From Pseudodesulfovibrio sediminis (GTDB lineage Bacteria > Desulfobacterota > Desulfovibrionia > Desulfovibrionales > Desulfovibrionaceae), in the NCBI RefSeq assembly GCF_020886695.1, contig NZ_AP024485.1, forward strand, positions 629,001-693,000: a stretch of DNA of 64,000 bases. The letters are read 5' to 3'. Below the pieces are notes generated by a model that was not told the DNA's origin, searched no databases, and was given only the letters and a program-made list of their open reading frames with translations. Position numbers and translations under genes: made by a program. Below are positions 21,009 to 30,639 of this stretch, in pieces (the stretch's first letter is position 1; the number at the start of each line of letters is the position of its first letter).

Positions 21009-22586
21009 ATGGATTACGAAATTTCAAGTCTTGGCTTGTGGGCTCTGCCCGTCATAGCCTTCACATTTCTCCTTGTTGCCACAGTCGCCTTCCTGGCATC
21101 CCGGTATAAACGGTGCCCGTCAGATATGATCCTTGTTGTTTTCGGTAAGGTCGGACAAGGTCAGTCGGCACGCTGTATTCATGGTGGCGGCACGATCATC
21201 TGGCCGTTAATTCAGGACTTCAGCTACATGAGCCTGACCCCCATGACCATTGCAATCCCCTTGCAAAAAGCGCTTTCGCTCCAAAACATCCGCATCAACG
21301 TGCCCAGTACATTCACTGTCGGCATCAGCACCGAACCCGGCATAATGCAAAATGCTGCGGAAAGATTGCTGAATCAGGCGCAGCAGGAAATCGAAGAAAT
21401 GGCCATGGAAATCATCTTCGGTCAATTACGATTGACTGTCGCCTCCCTGACCATTGAGCAGATCAACCAGGACCGTGAGAGCTTTCTTGAATCCATTCGC
21501 GAAAACGTCTCCCCCGAACTCAACAAGATCGGTCTGTATCTGATCAACGTAAACATTACGGATATCACCGACGAATCCGGCTACATTGACTCCATCGGTA
21601 AAAAAGCCGCATCCGAAGCCATCAACCAGGCCAAGGTTGATGTGGCTGAACAGGACAAGCTCGGCGCCATCGGTGAGGCCAGTGCCTACAAGGAAAAAGA
21701 CATCAAGGTCGCCCAGAATTCCGCACAATCGGAAAAGGGGCAGAAAGAAGCCGAAGCGGACAAACGTATCTTCATACAGCAACAGGAATCCAACGCGTCC
21801 ATCGGTGAAGCTGACGCCAACCGCCAAATGGAGATCAAAGTCGCTGAGAACCTGGCCGAAGCTGTGAAAGGTAAAAAGAAAGCCGAAGCCGATCAGCGTA
21901 TCTTTGTTCAAAGCCAGGAATCGGAAGCCGTCTCGGGTGAGAACAAGTCCAAGGCGGAAATCGCCCAGGCCAATGCTGATCTGCATGTAAAGCAGGCCGA
22001 AGCCCTTCAACAGGGAGAGGTCGCCAAACGCCAAGCCGAAGCAGAAATTCAAAAAGCGCAATATCTGGCAGAACTTGAACGACTGAATGCCGAAGAAGTT
22101 GCGGTTCAGGAAGTCGAAAAGAGAAAGGTTGAAATCGCAGCCGAGGCCGAAGCCGAAAAGATCAGACGAGAGGCAAAAGGTAAAGCGGACGCGACGCTCA
22201 TGCAATACGAAGCTGAAGCCAAGGGTATCCGTCAGGTTCTTGAAGGTAAGGCTGAAGGTTACCGCGTGTTGGTCGATAGTACTGGCGGTGACGCCAAAGC
22301 GGCTGCCACCATGCTCCTGCTTGAAAAACTCGAAAACATCGTGGAAACACAAATTGAGGCCATCAAGAACCTCAAAATTGACAAGGTCACCGTCTGGGAC
22401 GGTGGCGGCAACGGGGATTCCACCTCAACGGCCAACTTCTTTTCCAACATGGTCAAAAGCCTTCCACCACTTCAGGACATTACCAAAATGGCCGGGCTTG
22501 AACTCCCCGAGTATCTCGGCAAGATGAAAGAAGATGAACCGGCCACTGATAAAACAGACACTGACAAATCAACAGAAACCGAATAG
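21009..22586 (+). CDS. Flotillin family protein (YqiK-like)
   Basis: A 525-residue SPFH/band-7 protein. An N-terminal membrane helix (about 12-31) is followed by the SPFH domain (35-200) and a long alanine/glutamate-rich coiled coil (200-410) ending in a small C-terminal domain. Flotillins form oligomeric scaffolds at the inner membrane. The coiled coil contains a recent-looking tandem duplication of 44 residues (231-274 and 275-318). AAAGGAG precedes the ATG. The NfeD-like gene upstream supports the YqiJ/YqiK pairing known from enterobacteria. Confidence 0.92.
   Translation: MDYEISSLGLWALPVIAFTFLLVATVAFLASRYKRCPSDMILVVFGKVGQGQSARCIHGGGTIIWPLIQDFSYMSLTPMTIAIPLQKALSLQNIRINVPSTFTVGISTEPGIMQNAAERLLNQAQQEIEEMAMEIIFGQLRLTVASLTIEQINQDRESFLESIRENVSPELNKIGLYLINVNITDITDESGYIDSIGKKAASEAINQAKVDVAEQDKLGAIGEASAYKEKDIKVAQNSAQSEKGQKEAEADKRIFIQQQESNASIGEADANRQMEIKVAENLAEAVKGKKKAEADQRIFVQSQESEAVSGENKSKAEIAQANADLHVKQAEALQQGEVAKRQAEAEIQKAQYLAELERLNAEEVAVQEVEKRKVEIAAEAEAEKIRREAKGKADATLMQYEAEAKGIRQVLEGKAEGYRVLVDSTGGDAKAAATMLLLEKLENIVETQIEAIKNLKIDKVTVWDGGGNGDSTSTANFFSNMVKSLPPLQDITKMAGLELPEYLGKMKEDEPATDKTDTDKSTETE
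21699..21962 (+). repeat. Two tandem 132-base (44-codon) repeats in the flotillin coiled coil
   Basis: Residues 231-274 and 275-318 align end to end: IKVAQN/IKVAEN, KGQKEAEADKRIF/KGKKKAEADQRIF, QQQES/QSQES and SIGEA/VSGEN recur at the same spacing. The motif GAIGEASAYKEK just before looks like part of a third, older copy. Confidence 0.75.
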
Positions 22587-22594
22587 CGAACAAG

Positions 22595-22622
22595 AAAGGC
22601 TCCCGAATGGGAGCCTTTTCTT
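22595..22622 (+). terminator. Rho-independent terminator
   Basis: A 10-bp stem (22595-22604 with 22609-22618), loop GAAT, then TTCTT closes the NfeD-flotillin operon. Confidence 0.85.
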
Positions 22623-22665
22623 ATCATTCTCAGTGAATACATGTATTCACAACTTGCTCGACAGC

Positions 22666-23889
22666 TTACTCGACCGGAATCATATCATATGCATCGCCGG
22701 AGATGCACCGGCAGCCATCTTCCGTGATTTCAAACGTATTCTCCACGCCCACCATACCAACATTGCGGATGCCTTGCTTCGGTTCCAGAGCAATCACCAT
22801 GCCCTTCTCAAACGGAAAATCAAAGCCTTTGGCAATGGGGGGAAATTCATCAATGGTCAGACCGATACCGTGTCCCACAAACGGGACCTGATTATCATCC
22901 AATCCCATGAACCCTTCGGCAAAACCTTGCTGTTGCGCCTCTTCGATGCAGTATAGATACAGTTCTTGCGGAGTAACGCCGGGCTTGGCTGTCGCACACA
23001 TCCAGTCCTGCATTGCAATACAGAAATCATGCCCTTCCCTGATGGCACCACTCTTGGCCGACTCCGAACCGGCAAAATACGACTGGCTCTTATCCGTATG
23101 GTACCCTTCAAGCTGAAAGCCGATATCGAGCATAAGCGGTTCGCCCATCTTCCAGATCTTCTTTTCATTCCCCATAAGAGCCGAGGCCGGGTGTTCGCCG
23201 CGCAATCCCAACGGCCCGTTGAATCCACTGGGATAGTTCCCGGAATCACCGGCTGCGACGTGTCCCAGAAAGATTTCCTCGCCATGTGCCTGCATACGCA
23301 TGATCCCCATATGCCCCTCCGAGAAGAACGCTTCCCAGGCAGTGTGGGCAATTTCCCGTTCGGTCATACCGGGTCTGATCTTTTGCGGAATAATATCGTA
23401 TAGACAACGGTGATGCCGCGCTCCGCACTCACGCAGGATACGCAGTTCATATTCAGATTTGACCATCTTGGCCAAAGCCACGGCATGGTCTCCCGGCACG
23501 ATGGTGTATTCTTTCAGCTTGGTTGCCAAAAGGGACCCCAATTGCCAGGACAAACCGGCCATGACTGCTGCGATGGTCGAGGTAAAAGGGCTGCCTGCGT
23601 CTGCACACAACCCGGGAAGCTCCGAGTAGGACTTGAACGGCAGAATATGGTCAAGGCTGGTCTCCAGCTTCGCACGGCTGACACCCTTGCGAATCAATAG
23701 AACAGGCTTACCTTCCAATGGAAGCCAGAGCACCCCCTGGCCGAACGTACCGGTGAGATAATAAATATTCAGTCGTGAAAAGACGAGAATTCCACCCGCA
23801 CCGGGAGCGATGGTGTGCAGGTGTGCACGGACCGCATTCTGGCGGCGCCTTAATTCGTCTGCGGGTACACGGGAAAGAGCTTCAAACAT
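22666..23889 (-). CDS. M24-family metallopeptidase (Xaa-Pro aminopeptidase-like)
   Basis: A 407-residue protein with an N-terminal creatinase-like domain and a C-terminal pita-bread peptidase domain. The five metal ligands expected in the family can be placed: the two aspartates in MLDIGFQLEGYHTDKS, the histidine in GHGIGLTIDE, and glutamates in ALEPKQG and GVENTFE. It should remove N-terminal residues next to proline or cleave a dipeptide, in the cytoplasm. AAGGAG precedes the ATG closely. It is transcribed alone and is divergent from the CoA-binding gene. Confidence 0.92.
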   Translation of the reverse strand: MFEALSRVPADELRRRQNAVRAHLHTIAPGAGGILVFSRLNIYYLTGTFGQGVLWLPLEGKPVLLIRKGVSRAKLETSLDHILPFKSYSELPGLCADAGSPFTSTIAAVMAGLSWQLGSLLATKLKEYTIVPGDHAVALAKMVKSEYELRILRECGARHHRCLYDIIPQKIRPGMTEREIAHTAWEAFFSEGHMGIMRMQAHGEEIFLGHVAAGDSGNYPSGFNGPLGLRGEHPASALMGNEKKIWKMGEPLMLDIGFQLEGYHTDKSQSYFAGSESAKSGAIREGHDFCIAMQDWMCATAKPGVTPQELYLYCIEEAQQQGFAEGFMGLDDNQVPFVGHGIGLTIDEFPPIAKGFDFPFEKGMVIALEPKQGIRNVGMVGVENTFEITEDGCRCISGDAYDMIPVE

Positions 23890-23967
23890 GGGGTCTCCTT
23901 ATATAACAACTAGGCAACCGGAAGCGTTTGCTGTACAAGAACGTTCCAATCATATGAGGAATAAACA

Positions 23968-24387
23968 ATGCTGATCGACATGCAAGAGCTAGCTCCCCTT
24001 CTCCGTGAGGTCAAGACGATAGCGGTTATAGGGGCAGTGGATAAACCCGGGCGCCCGGTTGATATGGTGGGACACGCCCTTATTTCAATGGGATTCACTG
24101 TCATTCCGGTACACCCCAAACGCCGGGGCGTGTGGGGACTGACCACATATCCGACTGTCAACGACATCCCTATTCCAGTGGACATGGTGGACATCTTTCG
24201 GGCTTCGGAATTCTGCCCGGCGCACGCACGGGAAGTGCTCGACATGAGTCCCCTGCCAAAAATTTTCTGGATGCAATCAGGAATAACCAGTCCTGAAGCG
24301 CAAAAAATCCTCGCCGATTCCGGCATTACGGTTGTTGAAGACCGCTGTACCAAAGTTGAAATGCAAGCAATGGGAATACATAGATGA
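23968..24387 (+). CDS. CoA-binding domain protein (YccU-like)
   Basis: A 139-residue Rossmann-like protein of the CoA_binding_2 family. The nucleotide loop AVIGAVDKPGRPVDMVGHAL (residues 17 on), HPKRRGVWG and WMQSGITSPEAQ are typical. The family binds CoA but its physiological job is not settled. GAGGAA precedes the ATG. It overlaps the next gene by four bases and probably forms an operon with it and with the DnaJ-like gene. Confidence 0.88.
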   Translation: MLIDMQELAPLLREVKTIAVIGAVDKPGRPVDMVGHALISMGFTVIPVHPKRRGVWGLTTYPTVNDIPIPVDMVDIFRASEFCPAHAREVLDMSPLPKIFWMQSGITSPEAQKILADSGITVVEDRCTKVEMQAMGIHR

Positions 24388-24821
24388 GTGAAACAGCCTT
24401 TGAATGCCGCATGTGCGGGCATTGTTGTCACGGTAAAGGTGGGATTGTCATGACCGACAAAGACCAGAAACGCCTTGCTGAAACGCTTGGCATTACCGTT
24501 GCCGAGTTGATTGAAAAATACACAGAGGAACGTGGCGATAAACTACACCTCACTGTCGGCGAAGACCTGTACTGCATCTTCTTCAAAGACGGATGCAGCG
24601 TGCATCCGGGCCGTCCCGATATTTGCAGGGCATGGCCCTATTTCCGAGGCAACCTCATTGACGAAATGAGCTGGGAGATGATTCAGGAATACTGTCCCGG
24701 TGTGAACCCCAAGGCCGGGCACAAGGAATTCGTACGTCAGGGACGTGAGTATTTGCACAAGGAAGACCTTTTGCGCTATGATCCTGAAACTTCGCCAAAT
24801 GCATTGATTTCAGAAGAATAA
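24384..24821 (+). CDS. YkgJ-family cysteine cluster protein
   Basis: A 145-residue protein with the family pattern [10 protein letters not shown] at the N-terminus and later cysteines in [26 protein letters not shown]. The cysteines are expected to bind zinc or an iron-sulfur cluster; the function of the family is not established. It overlaps the CoA-binding gene (ATGA) and is followed after 19 bases by a J-domain gene. Confidence 0.88.
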   Translation: MSETAFECRMCGHCCHGKGGIVMTDKDQKRLAETLGITVAELIEKYTEERGDKLHLTVGEDLYCIFFKDGCSVHPGRPDICRAWPYFRGNLIDEMSWEMIQEYCPGVNPKAGHKEFVRQGREYLHKEDLLRYDPETSPNALISEE

Positions 24822-24840
24822 GAATACCAAGGCGCACCGA

Positions 24841-25608
24841 ATGAATCTTCAGGAATGTCTCAAAACACTCGACCTCAAATCAGGAGCATCCCTGGATGAG
24901 GTCAAATCGGCATTCCGCAAGCTCGCCTTCAAATACCACCCGGACCTGAATTCCAGCCCGATCGCTGCCGTCAAATTCCGGGAAATCAATGAAGCCTATG
25001 TCACGGCAAAGGGATTGCTACCAAATGGAGCGCCCACATCCGAAAGATCAAAACCCCAGAACGAAGGACCGACTGCCAGCAAAGAGCAAGGCGCCAAAGC
25101 CTATGCCAGCCAGCAAAAGAAGTCCGCCCCGGGCAAGCCGCGACACACCAGATCGACCCGCGCCAAAAATCAGAAGTATTATTATAAGGAAGAAGAAGTT
25201 CTCAAGACTATTCTTGGCGACCCTTTTGCCAAAAAAGTCTTTGAAGACATATACAGCCAGATTCGAAAGGAAAAGCCTGATTACAAAGGGCCATTGGAGT
25301 TAAAAAAACGAAAACTCCAGCTTCACTGGGGCGAACGGACGCTCAACCTCGACTTCTCCAAAGGCCTAAGAGAATGGCTAAAGAGTCAGATGGACTATGA
25401 ACAAACCGTTCATTTCCCAGCGAAACACCTTCTTCCCGGTCGAAAAATTCGGATTACTGTTGATCAGAAATTCACGAAAAAACCACGCACGATTGAAGTC
25501 ACCCTGCCCCACGACTTCGTAGTAGGACGCCCGATTCGACTCAAAGGCCTCGGCAGAAAACTGGGTCCCATAGCTGGCGATCTCCTCCTCCGCATACTGA
25601 GCAAGTAA
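24841..25608 (+). CDS. J-domain co-chaperone lacking the zinc finger
   Basis: A 255-residue protein. Residues 1-65 are a J domain with the essential HPD (KYHPDLN) that would stimulate DnaK. A basic, low-complexity linker (about 65-120) replaces the Gly/Phe and zinc-finger regions, and the C-terminal part ([17 protein letters not shown] ... [15 protein letters not shown]) resembles one substrate-binding domain of DnaJ/CbpA. It is therefore a shortened type II or III relative, distinct from the complete DnaJ encoded at 27.7-28.9 kb. It may form an operon with the two genes upstream. Confidence 0.82.
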   Translation: MNLQECLKTLDLKSGASLDEVKSAFRKLAFKYHPDLNSSPIAAVKFREINEAYVTAKGLLPNGAPTSERSKPQNEGPTASKEQGAKAYASQQKKSAPGKPRHTRSTRAKNQKYYYKEEEVLKTILGDPFAKKVFEDIYSQIRKEKPDYKGPLELKKRKLQLHWGERTLNLDFSKGLREWLKSQMDYEQTVHFPAKHLLPGRKIRITVDQKFTKKPRTIEVTLPHDFVVGRPIRLKGLGRKLGPIAGDLLLRILSK

Positions 25609-25736
25609 CCTTCCTGCACGTTTTTTTCTCCCCTCCAGACTCCATTTTGCCAATTCCGGCAATTCAAAGATAAATTAAACATTATTAGCAAGATCAAAAA
25701 ACCCTTGTTTTCCTCCGTTTTATTTACTAGTCGCTG

Positions 25737-25742
25737 TATAAT
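25737..25742 (+). promoter_or_regulatory. Candidate -10 element of the hisH-hisF operon
   Basis: A perfect TATAAT sits 24 bases upstream of the hisH start codon in an AT-rich gap. The -35 region at the usual spacing is poor. Confidence 0.4.
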
Positions 25743-25766
25743 AACGAGTACACAGTGGAGGGAACA

Positions 25767-26408
25767 ATGCTCGCCATATTTGACTACAAAGCGGGAAACC
25801 AGACCAGCGTTCGCAGAGCGCTGACGCACTTGGGCATTCCCAATGAGATTACAAACGACCCGGAGATCCTGAACTCGGCTTCAGGTATCATATTCCCTGG
25901 AGTCGGAGCCGCAGGTCAGGCCATGGAAGAACTCCATTCCGGTGGCCTCGATGAAGTCATCAAGGGACTCATCTGGCAGAAAAAACCGGTACTTGGAATC
26001 TGTGTCGGTTGTCAGATCCTGCTTGATTACTCAGAGGAAAATGACACCAAGGCATTGGAAGTCATCCCGGGAGAATGCCGCCTGTTCAACCCCTCATGGA
26101 TGGATTACGAAGACAACACGATTCGTGTCCCGCATATGGGCTGGAACCAGGTCGAAATGGTGAAAGAGTGTGAACTCTTTACCGGCATCGATCCTGATGC
26201 AGATTTTTATTTCGTACATAGTTACTTCCCGCATCCAGACAAGGAATTTATCATTGGCACGACCCGATACGGCATAGATTTCTGTTCCGTACATGGACGC
26301 CAGGGATTGTGGGCTGTCCAGTTTCACCCGGAAAAATCCGGTCGACCAGGCCTCCAGATGCTGAAAAACTTCTACAACTACTGCGAGGAGGCCGCCAATG
26401 CTGAGTAA
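25767..26408 (+). CDS. hisH: Imidazole glycerol phosphate synthase subunit HisH (glutamine amidotransferase)
   Basis: A 213-residue class I glutaminase that releases ammonia for HisF. The catalytic cysteine is in GICVGCQIL and the His/Glu pair in QFHPEKSG. The ORF opens at a GTG 12 bases upstream, but that codon overlaps the Shine-Dalgarno GGAGGG, so the ATG at 25767 is used. The stop overlaps the hisF start by 11 bases, consistent with coupled translation of a 1:1 complex. No other histidine genes are in the window, so either the pathway is scattered or this pair serves another nucleotide-sugar pathway, as some HisH/HisF homologues do. Confidence 0.9.
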   Translation: MLAIFDYKAGNQTSVRRALTHLGIPNEITNDPEILNSASGIIFPGVGAAGQAMEELHSGGLDEVIKGLIWQKKPVLGICVGCQILLDYSEENDTKALEVIPGECRLFNPSWMDYEDNTIRVPHMGWNQVEMVKECELFTGIDPDADFYFVHSYFPHPDKEFIIGTTRYGIDFCSVHGRQGLWAVQFHPEKSGRPGLQMLKNFYNYCEEAANAE

Positions 26409-27177
26409 GCGAGTCATCCCCTGCCTTGACGTCCGTAACGGTCGCCTGACCAAGGGCATCAAATTTGAAGGCAACGTGGACATTGGCGATCCTGTTGAAA
26501 CAGCCAAGAAATACTACGAAGAAGGTGCCGATGAAATCGTTTTCTACGATATCACCGCTTCCCATGAAGCCCGAGGCATTTTTCTGGACGTGGTTGAAAA
26601 GGTCGCATCACAGATATTCATCCCCTTCTCTGTAGGAGGCGGCATCAACTCTGTTGATGACATGCGCGATGTACTCGTTGCCGGCGCGGAAAAAGTGTCT
26701 GTCAACTCCGGTGCGGTCAAGAACCCGGACATCATCAGCGAAGGGGCCGCTCGATTCGGCTCCCAATGCGTTGTACTCGGAATGGACGTCAAACGCGTTG
26801 ATGTTTCAGAAGAAATTCCCTCCGGATTTGAAATCGTCATTCACGGCGGCCGCAAATACATGGGATTAGATGCTCTGGAATGGGCCAAAACCGGTGAAGC
26901 GCTTGGAGCCGGAGAAATCTGCCTCAACTCAATTGACGCGGATGGCGTCAAACAGGGATATGATCTGGAACTTACCCGCCTGATAGCCGAATCCGTAACC
27001 ATACCGGTCATCGCATCCGGCGGAGCAGGCAATCCCCAGCACATGGTTGACGCTGTTACCGAGGGCAAAGCCACGGCCGCGCTTATCGCTTCCATTGTTC
27101 ACTATGGAGAATACACCATCCCGGAACTCAAAGAATACATGGCCAAGAAAGGAGTGCAGACCCGCTCGGTCTGGTAA
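26398..27177 (+). CDS. hisF: Imidazole glycerol phosphate synthase subunit HisF
   Basis: A 259-residue TIM barrel that makes imidazole glycerol phosphate and AICAR from PRFAR and ammonia. The two catalytic aspartates are kept in [11 protein letters not shown] (start) and VLGMDVKR (near residue 130), and the phosphate-binding GGGINSVDD and IASGGAGN are present. The loop normally reading TSMDRDGTK is NSIDADGVK here, a small departure from the usual enzyme. It overlaps hisH by 11 bases and ends at a strong bidirectional terminator. Confidence 0.92.
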   Translation: MLSKRVIPCLDVRNGRLTKGIKFEGNVDIGDPVETAKKYYEEGADEIVFYDITASHEARGIFLDVVEKVASQIFIPFSVGGGINSVDDMRDVLVAGAEKVSVNSGAVKNPDIISEGAARFGSQCVVLGMDVKRVDVSEEIPSGFEIVIHGGRKYMGLDALEWAKTGEALGAGEICLNSIDADGVKQGYDLELTRLIAESVTIPVIASGGAGNPQHMVDAVTEGKATAALIASIVHYGEYTIPELKEYMAKKGVQTRSVW

Positions 27178-27189
27178 TCACTTATACGA

Positions 27190-27235
27190 CCAAGAAAAAA
27201 GCCGCCTTCCAAATGGAAGGCGGCTTTTTTCTTGG
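27190..27235. terminator. Bidirectional rho-independent terminator
   Basis: A perfect 21-bp stem with loop AAAT and flanking A and T runs separates convergent hisF and moaC. It should work in both directions. Confidence 0.95.
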
Positions 27236-27250
27236 TATATACAATCAGAT

Positions 27251-27730
27251 TTATTCGGCAGTGAAGGTACCGCTTTTCCCACCTGATTTGAAAACAAGAC
27301 GACAGGAATCAATAACGATATCCTTCTGAACCGCCTTACACATATCATAAATGGTGGCAGCGGCAGTCTGGACACCTATCAGGGCCTCCATTTCCACGCC
27401 AGTCTTGTAGGTGGTGCGTACTTCGCATTCGATTTCAATGGTTGCCGTCTCTTCATGCACGGTAAACCGAATGTCGACATAACTTATCGGGAGAGGATGA
27501 CACATGGGAATAAGATCGGCAGTCCTCTTGGCGGCCTGTATGCCGGCGATCTTGGCAGTCGTCAGCACATCGCCCTTGGGCAACGCGTTCTCCATGAGAA
27601 GCGCAAGAGTCGCAGGAGAAACCCGGACCAAACACCGCACAATGGCCGTGCGTTGGGAATCATTTTTGGCCGAGACATCCACCATGCGGGCGTTGCCATC
27701 ATTATCCATATGAGAAAAACCGTTAGCCAT
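27251..27730 (-). CDS. moaC: Cyclic pyranopterin monophosphate synthase MoaC
   Basis: A 159-residue enzyme that forms cyclic pyranopterin monophosphate, the second step of molybdenum cofactor synthesis. The signatures [25 protein letters not shown] and [20 protein letters not shown] are present. GGGAG precedes the ATG. It is the last gene of an apparent DUF4340-rpoZ-dnaJ-moaC operon with only two bases after dnaJ. No other moa gene is in the window. Confidence 0.95.
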   Translation of the reverse strand: MANGFSHMDNDGNARMVDVSAKNDSQRTAIVRCLVRVSPATLALLMENALPKGDVLTTAKIAGIQAAKRTADLIPMCHPLPISYVDIRFTVHEETATIEIECEVRTTYKTGVEMEALIGVQTAAATIYDMCKAVQKDIVIDSCRLVFKSGGKSGTFTAE

Positions 27731-27732
27731 GT

Positions 27733-28857
27733 CTATTCTCCCATCACCTTGTCTTTGGCTTTCTTGAAGAAATCTTTTGCCTTGTTGGTCAACTTGCCGG
27801 ATTCAACCTCTTCAATCTCGGCAAACTCCCTCAGGAGCGCTTCCTGTCTTGAAGTCACGCGAGTCGGCGTCTTGACCTTGACCTCAATCAGGAGGTCGCC
27901 CTTATGGGTGGACCCAAGATGCGGCAGGCCCAATTCGCGAAGTCGAAAGACCTCGCCACTTTGCGTGCCGCTGGGAATATCCAGATTGACAGGCTCATCC
28001 AGAGTCGGCACTTCAAGGCGATGTCCGAGAGTGGCCTGGACCATGGAAATTTCACGACTGATGATCAGATTCTGACCATGCCGCTCAAAGATATCATCAG
28101 GCGCCACATGAATGACAACATACAGATCGCCTGGAGGCCCGCCGTTGATACCGGCTTCACCTTCGCCACGAAGACGCAGGCGGGAATTATTGTCCACACC
28201 GGCAGGAATACGAACGGACAAGTCCTTGTCCTTGATGACCGTACCGCGTCCAAGGCACTCGTCACAGGGGTCACTGATGATCTGCCCCGCACCATGACAC
28301 CTGGGACACGGTACAGAGATACGGAAAAACCCCTGAGACTGCTGCATGGTTCCTGCGCCGCCGCACTGGGGGCAGGTTTCCTTGGATGACCCGGGGGCCG
28401 CCCCACTGCCATCACAGGACTCACAGGTCGTCTCAACCGGAATCTCAATATTGACCTCAGCGCCCTTGGCCGCCTCGCGGAAAGAGATTTCAAGGTTGTA
28501 TCGAAGGTCAGAACCAGCCCGGGGACGGTTGGCCCCGCGTCCGGCACTGGAAAAACCAAAAACCTCACCAAAGATATCACTGAAAGCGCCGAAAATATCC
28601 TCGTTACTCGAAAAACCGGAAAAACCGTTGCCGTTCATGCCTTCATGGCCAAATCGATCATAGGTCTGCCGTTTCTCGTCATTACCGAGAATCTCATACG
28701 CCTCAGCGGCTTCCTTGAACTTTGATTCAGCTTCAGGGTCATCCTGATTGCGGTCGGGATGGAACTTGAAAGCCAACTTTCGATAAGCCGTCTTGATCTC
28801 ACCCTGAGAGGCGCTCTTAGCGACGCCCAGGACTTCATAGTAATCGCGTTTGGACAT
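27733..28857 (-). CDS. dnaJ: Chaperone protein DnaJ
   Basis: A 374-residue complete DnaJ, the DnaK co-chaperone. The J domain has HPD in KFHPDRN, followed by a short Gly/Phe region, a zinc-finger domain with four CXXCXGXG units ([32 protein letters not shown]) and the C-terminal substrate domains. It lies 11 bases after rpoZ and two bases before moaC. The Shine-Dalgarno is weak, so translation may depend on the upstream gene. Confidence 0.96.
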   Translation of the reverse strand: MSKRDYYEVLGVAKSASQGEIKTAYRKLAFKFHPDRNQDDPEAESKFKEAAEAYEILGNDEKRQTYDRFGHEGMNGNGFSGFSSNEDIFGAFSDIFGEVFGFSSAGRGANRPRAGSDLRYNLEISFREAAKGAEVNIEIPVETTCESCDGSGAAPGSSKETCPQCGGAGTMQQSQGFFRISVPCPRCHGAGQIISDPCDECLGRGTVIKDKDLSVRIPAGVDNNSRLRLRGEGEAGINGGPPGDLYVVIHVAPDDIFERHGQNLIISREISMVQATLGHRLEVPTLDEPVNLDIPSGTQSGEVFRLRELGLPHLGSTHKGDLLIEVKVKTPTRVTSRQEALLREFAEIEEVESGKLTNKAKDFFKKAKDKVMGE

Positions 28858-28868
28858 GTGAATTATAC

Positions 28869-29099
28869 TTAGGCTTTTTCAGGTGTGTCGTTCTCGAGAT
28901 TGACTCCGGGGATAGGACCATCGGGGACAACTTTGCCTGCGGCAATTTCACGCAGAGAGTTGACGATTTCCTTGTTGTTGGACTCAACCAGAGGCTCGTA
29001 TCCTTCGCGATACTGCTTCACGCGTTTGATGCCCATCTGGGTAATAAGAAAACGGTTACTCACTTGTGCCAGACAATCTTCTACAGTAATTCGTGCCAT
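28869..29099 (-). CDS. rpoZ: DNA-directed RNA polymerase subunit omega
   Basis: A 76-residue omega subunit that helps assemble RNA polymerase. The N-terminal ARITVEDCL and the [19 protein letters not shown] region match the family. GAAGGAG precedes the ATG. It sits between a DUF4340 gene and dnaJ. Confidence 0.92.
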   Translation of the reverse strand: MARITVEDCLAQVSNRFLITQMGIKRVKQYREGYEPLVESNNKEIVNSLREIAAGKVVPDGPIPGVNLENDTPEKA

Positions 29100-29131
29100 G
29101 GTATTCTCCTTCTTCTCATGGAAGCAAAGTT

Positions 29132-30472
29132 CTATTTATTGCCGTTACCTGTTGGAAACATGCCTTGCAGGTCTCTCAACAAACGGCTGGAAACAGGATA
29201 ATACATCCCGTCACCGCTTTTCATCCAGCACTGCCCCGTGGGCAGATTCGGATCAACGTAAAAGTTCATCGCCTGTATCAATTTCCCGTCACTGTCCAAA
29301 AGCTGACATCGCATCACCTTAACGGCCGTATCGGACAGGTTGTTGAGAGGCAGAGCCTCAAATGTTAAATTAGTAAATCTCCAGAGTGACATGTCAATGC
29401 CGGGAATGTTCTTTTCTCCCCCGCGAACACGCCATCCTTCATCTTTTCTTACAATGATATAACGATGTTCTCCGTGATCGACAACAAAACTGGCTACTGA
29501 ACCGATATCGAAATCAACCACAGTTCTGTTTTGTACATCAAACGCGCTCCGTACCAATTGGCTGACCGATTCGACATCAAGTAAGAACGGAATGGGCAGC
29601 CAGGATGATTTCCCCATATACATACTGGGGTCATCTTCTATAGTAAAGAACTCGACGACATCCGGCTCTTTCCTGCCTCTGCTCAACACCTTGATGGTCA
29701 AAGCCGAAATACTCTTTTCAACCGCAACCGGAGCCAGGATCATCTTGCTCGCACGAAGCAGGGCCAAGGTATGGATATACAGCTCTATCTCAGAGCCGGC
29801 TGCGTCCTTCCCCTTCAGGTAGCCAGGCAGACTGAAAATATATTTCTCACCCTGCTTCCGAACCAGCCAGCTCGATCCGAACGATTGGACAAGCTGTACT
29901 TGGGACACATCCTTCTCAACAAAATTAAACACCCTGGCATCAAAAAAATATGGCGCCGAAAAGGCAAACTGCCCAAGTACTGCCGGATCGAATTCATAGA
30001 CAAAAGTCGGGTTTTCCGAATTCCATCCAAAAACCCTGCCCCCTACTCCCCGAGCAAAACGAATGGTCAGCGGCAGTTTGGTTTCATCAACAAACTGCAG
30101 GATGATCTTGAACTCAGCCTCATCCAGACCATATTTCGCCCCTTTTCCCGAAACGTAATCTCCAAAGACACGCAGGGGGGTCAACACCGACAGCCGGGAA
30201 AAATAATTGTCAATCTTCCCGCGCATGCCACGGGTTTTAACATTCCATGAGAGACCGGAAGCCAAAACCTCCCATCGCCTCTCGCCTTTTACTCTTTGTA
30301 ATGTGTATGATCCATCCACGCCTTGCGCATGCATGGATGCGACACCATCAAGCGATCTTGAGAGCCACTCTGACACATCACTATTACGAGCCTCCCGTGA
30401 AACATACCAGTAGACGCCAACTGCCGAAGCGACAACCAGCAACAAGAGTATGATATACAGAGTCCGTTTCAA
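29132..30472 (-). CDS. DUF4340-type membrane-anchored protein
   Basis: A 446-residue protein with one N-terminal membrane helix ([21 protein letters not shown]) and a large, probably periplasmic, beta-rich body. DUF4340 proteins are often linked to ABC-2/gliding-type export systems, but none is nearby. The frame is open further upstream to 30565; I prefer the TTG at 30472, which puts the membrane helix at the N-terminus and has GGGGAG eight bases upstream. An ATG at 30517 is the alternative. It is the first gene of the operon with rpoZ, dnaJ and moaC. Confidence 0.65.
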   Translation of the reverse strand: MKRTLYIILLLLVVASAVGVYWYVSREARNSDVSEWLSRSLDGVASMHAQGVDGSYTLQRVKGERRWEVLASGLSWNVKTRGMRGKIDNYFSRLSVLTPLRVFGDYVSGKGAKYGLDEAEFKIILQFVDETKLPLTIRFARGVGGRVFGWNSENPTFVYEFDPAVLGQFAFSAPYFFDARVFNFVEKDVSQVQLVQSFGSSWLVRKQGEKYIFSLPGYLKGKDAAGSEIELYIHTLALLRASKMILAPVAVEKSISALTIKVLSRGRKEPDVVEFFTIEDDPSMYMGKSSWLPIPFLLDVESVSQLVRSAFDVQNRTVVDFDIGSVASFVVDHGEHRYIIVRKDEGWRVRGGEKNIPGIDMSLWRFTNLTFEALPLNNLSDTAVKVMRCQLLDSDGKLIQAMNFYVDPNLPTGQCWMKSGDGMYYPVSSRLLRDLQGMFPTGNGNK

Positions 30473-30639
30473 TTCAGGTGCTCCCCAATATGGAAACCTG
30501 TGGTCAACACCGGCCATTCTGACCCGGCAAGAAAGCTTGTTAAAATGCCCTATGGCCTCTTGCAAGTCAAGAAAGAATACACTATCTGCCTGATCTGGTC
30601 TTGCATTTCATTTCAAAAAAAATGACGGGAGAAAACGAA

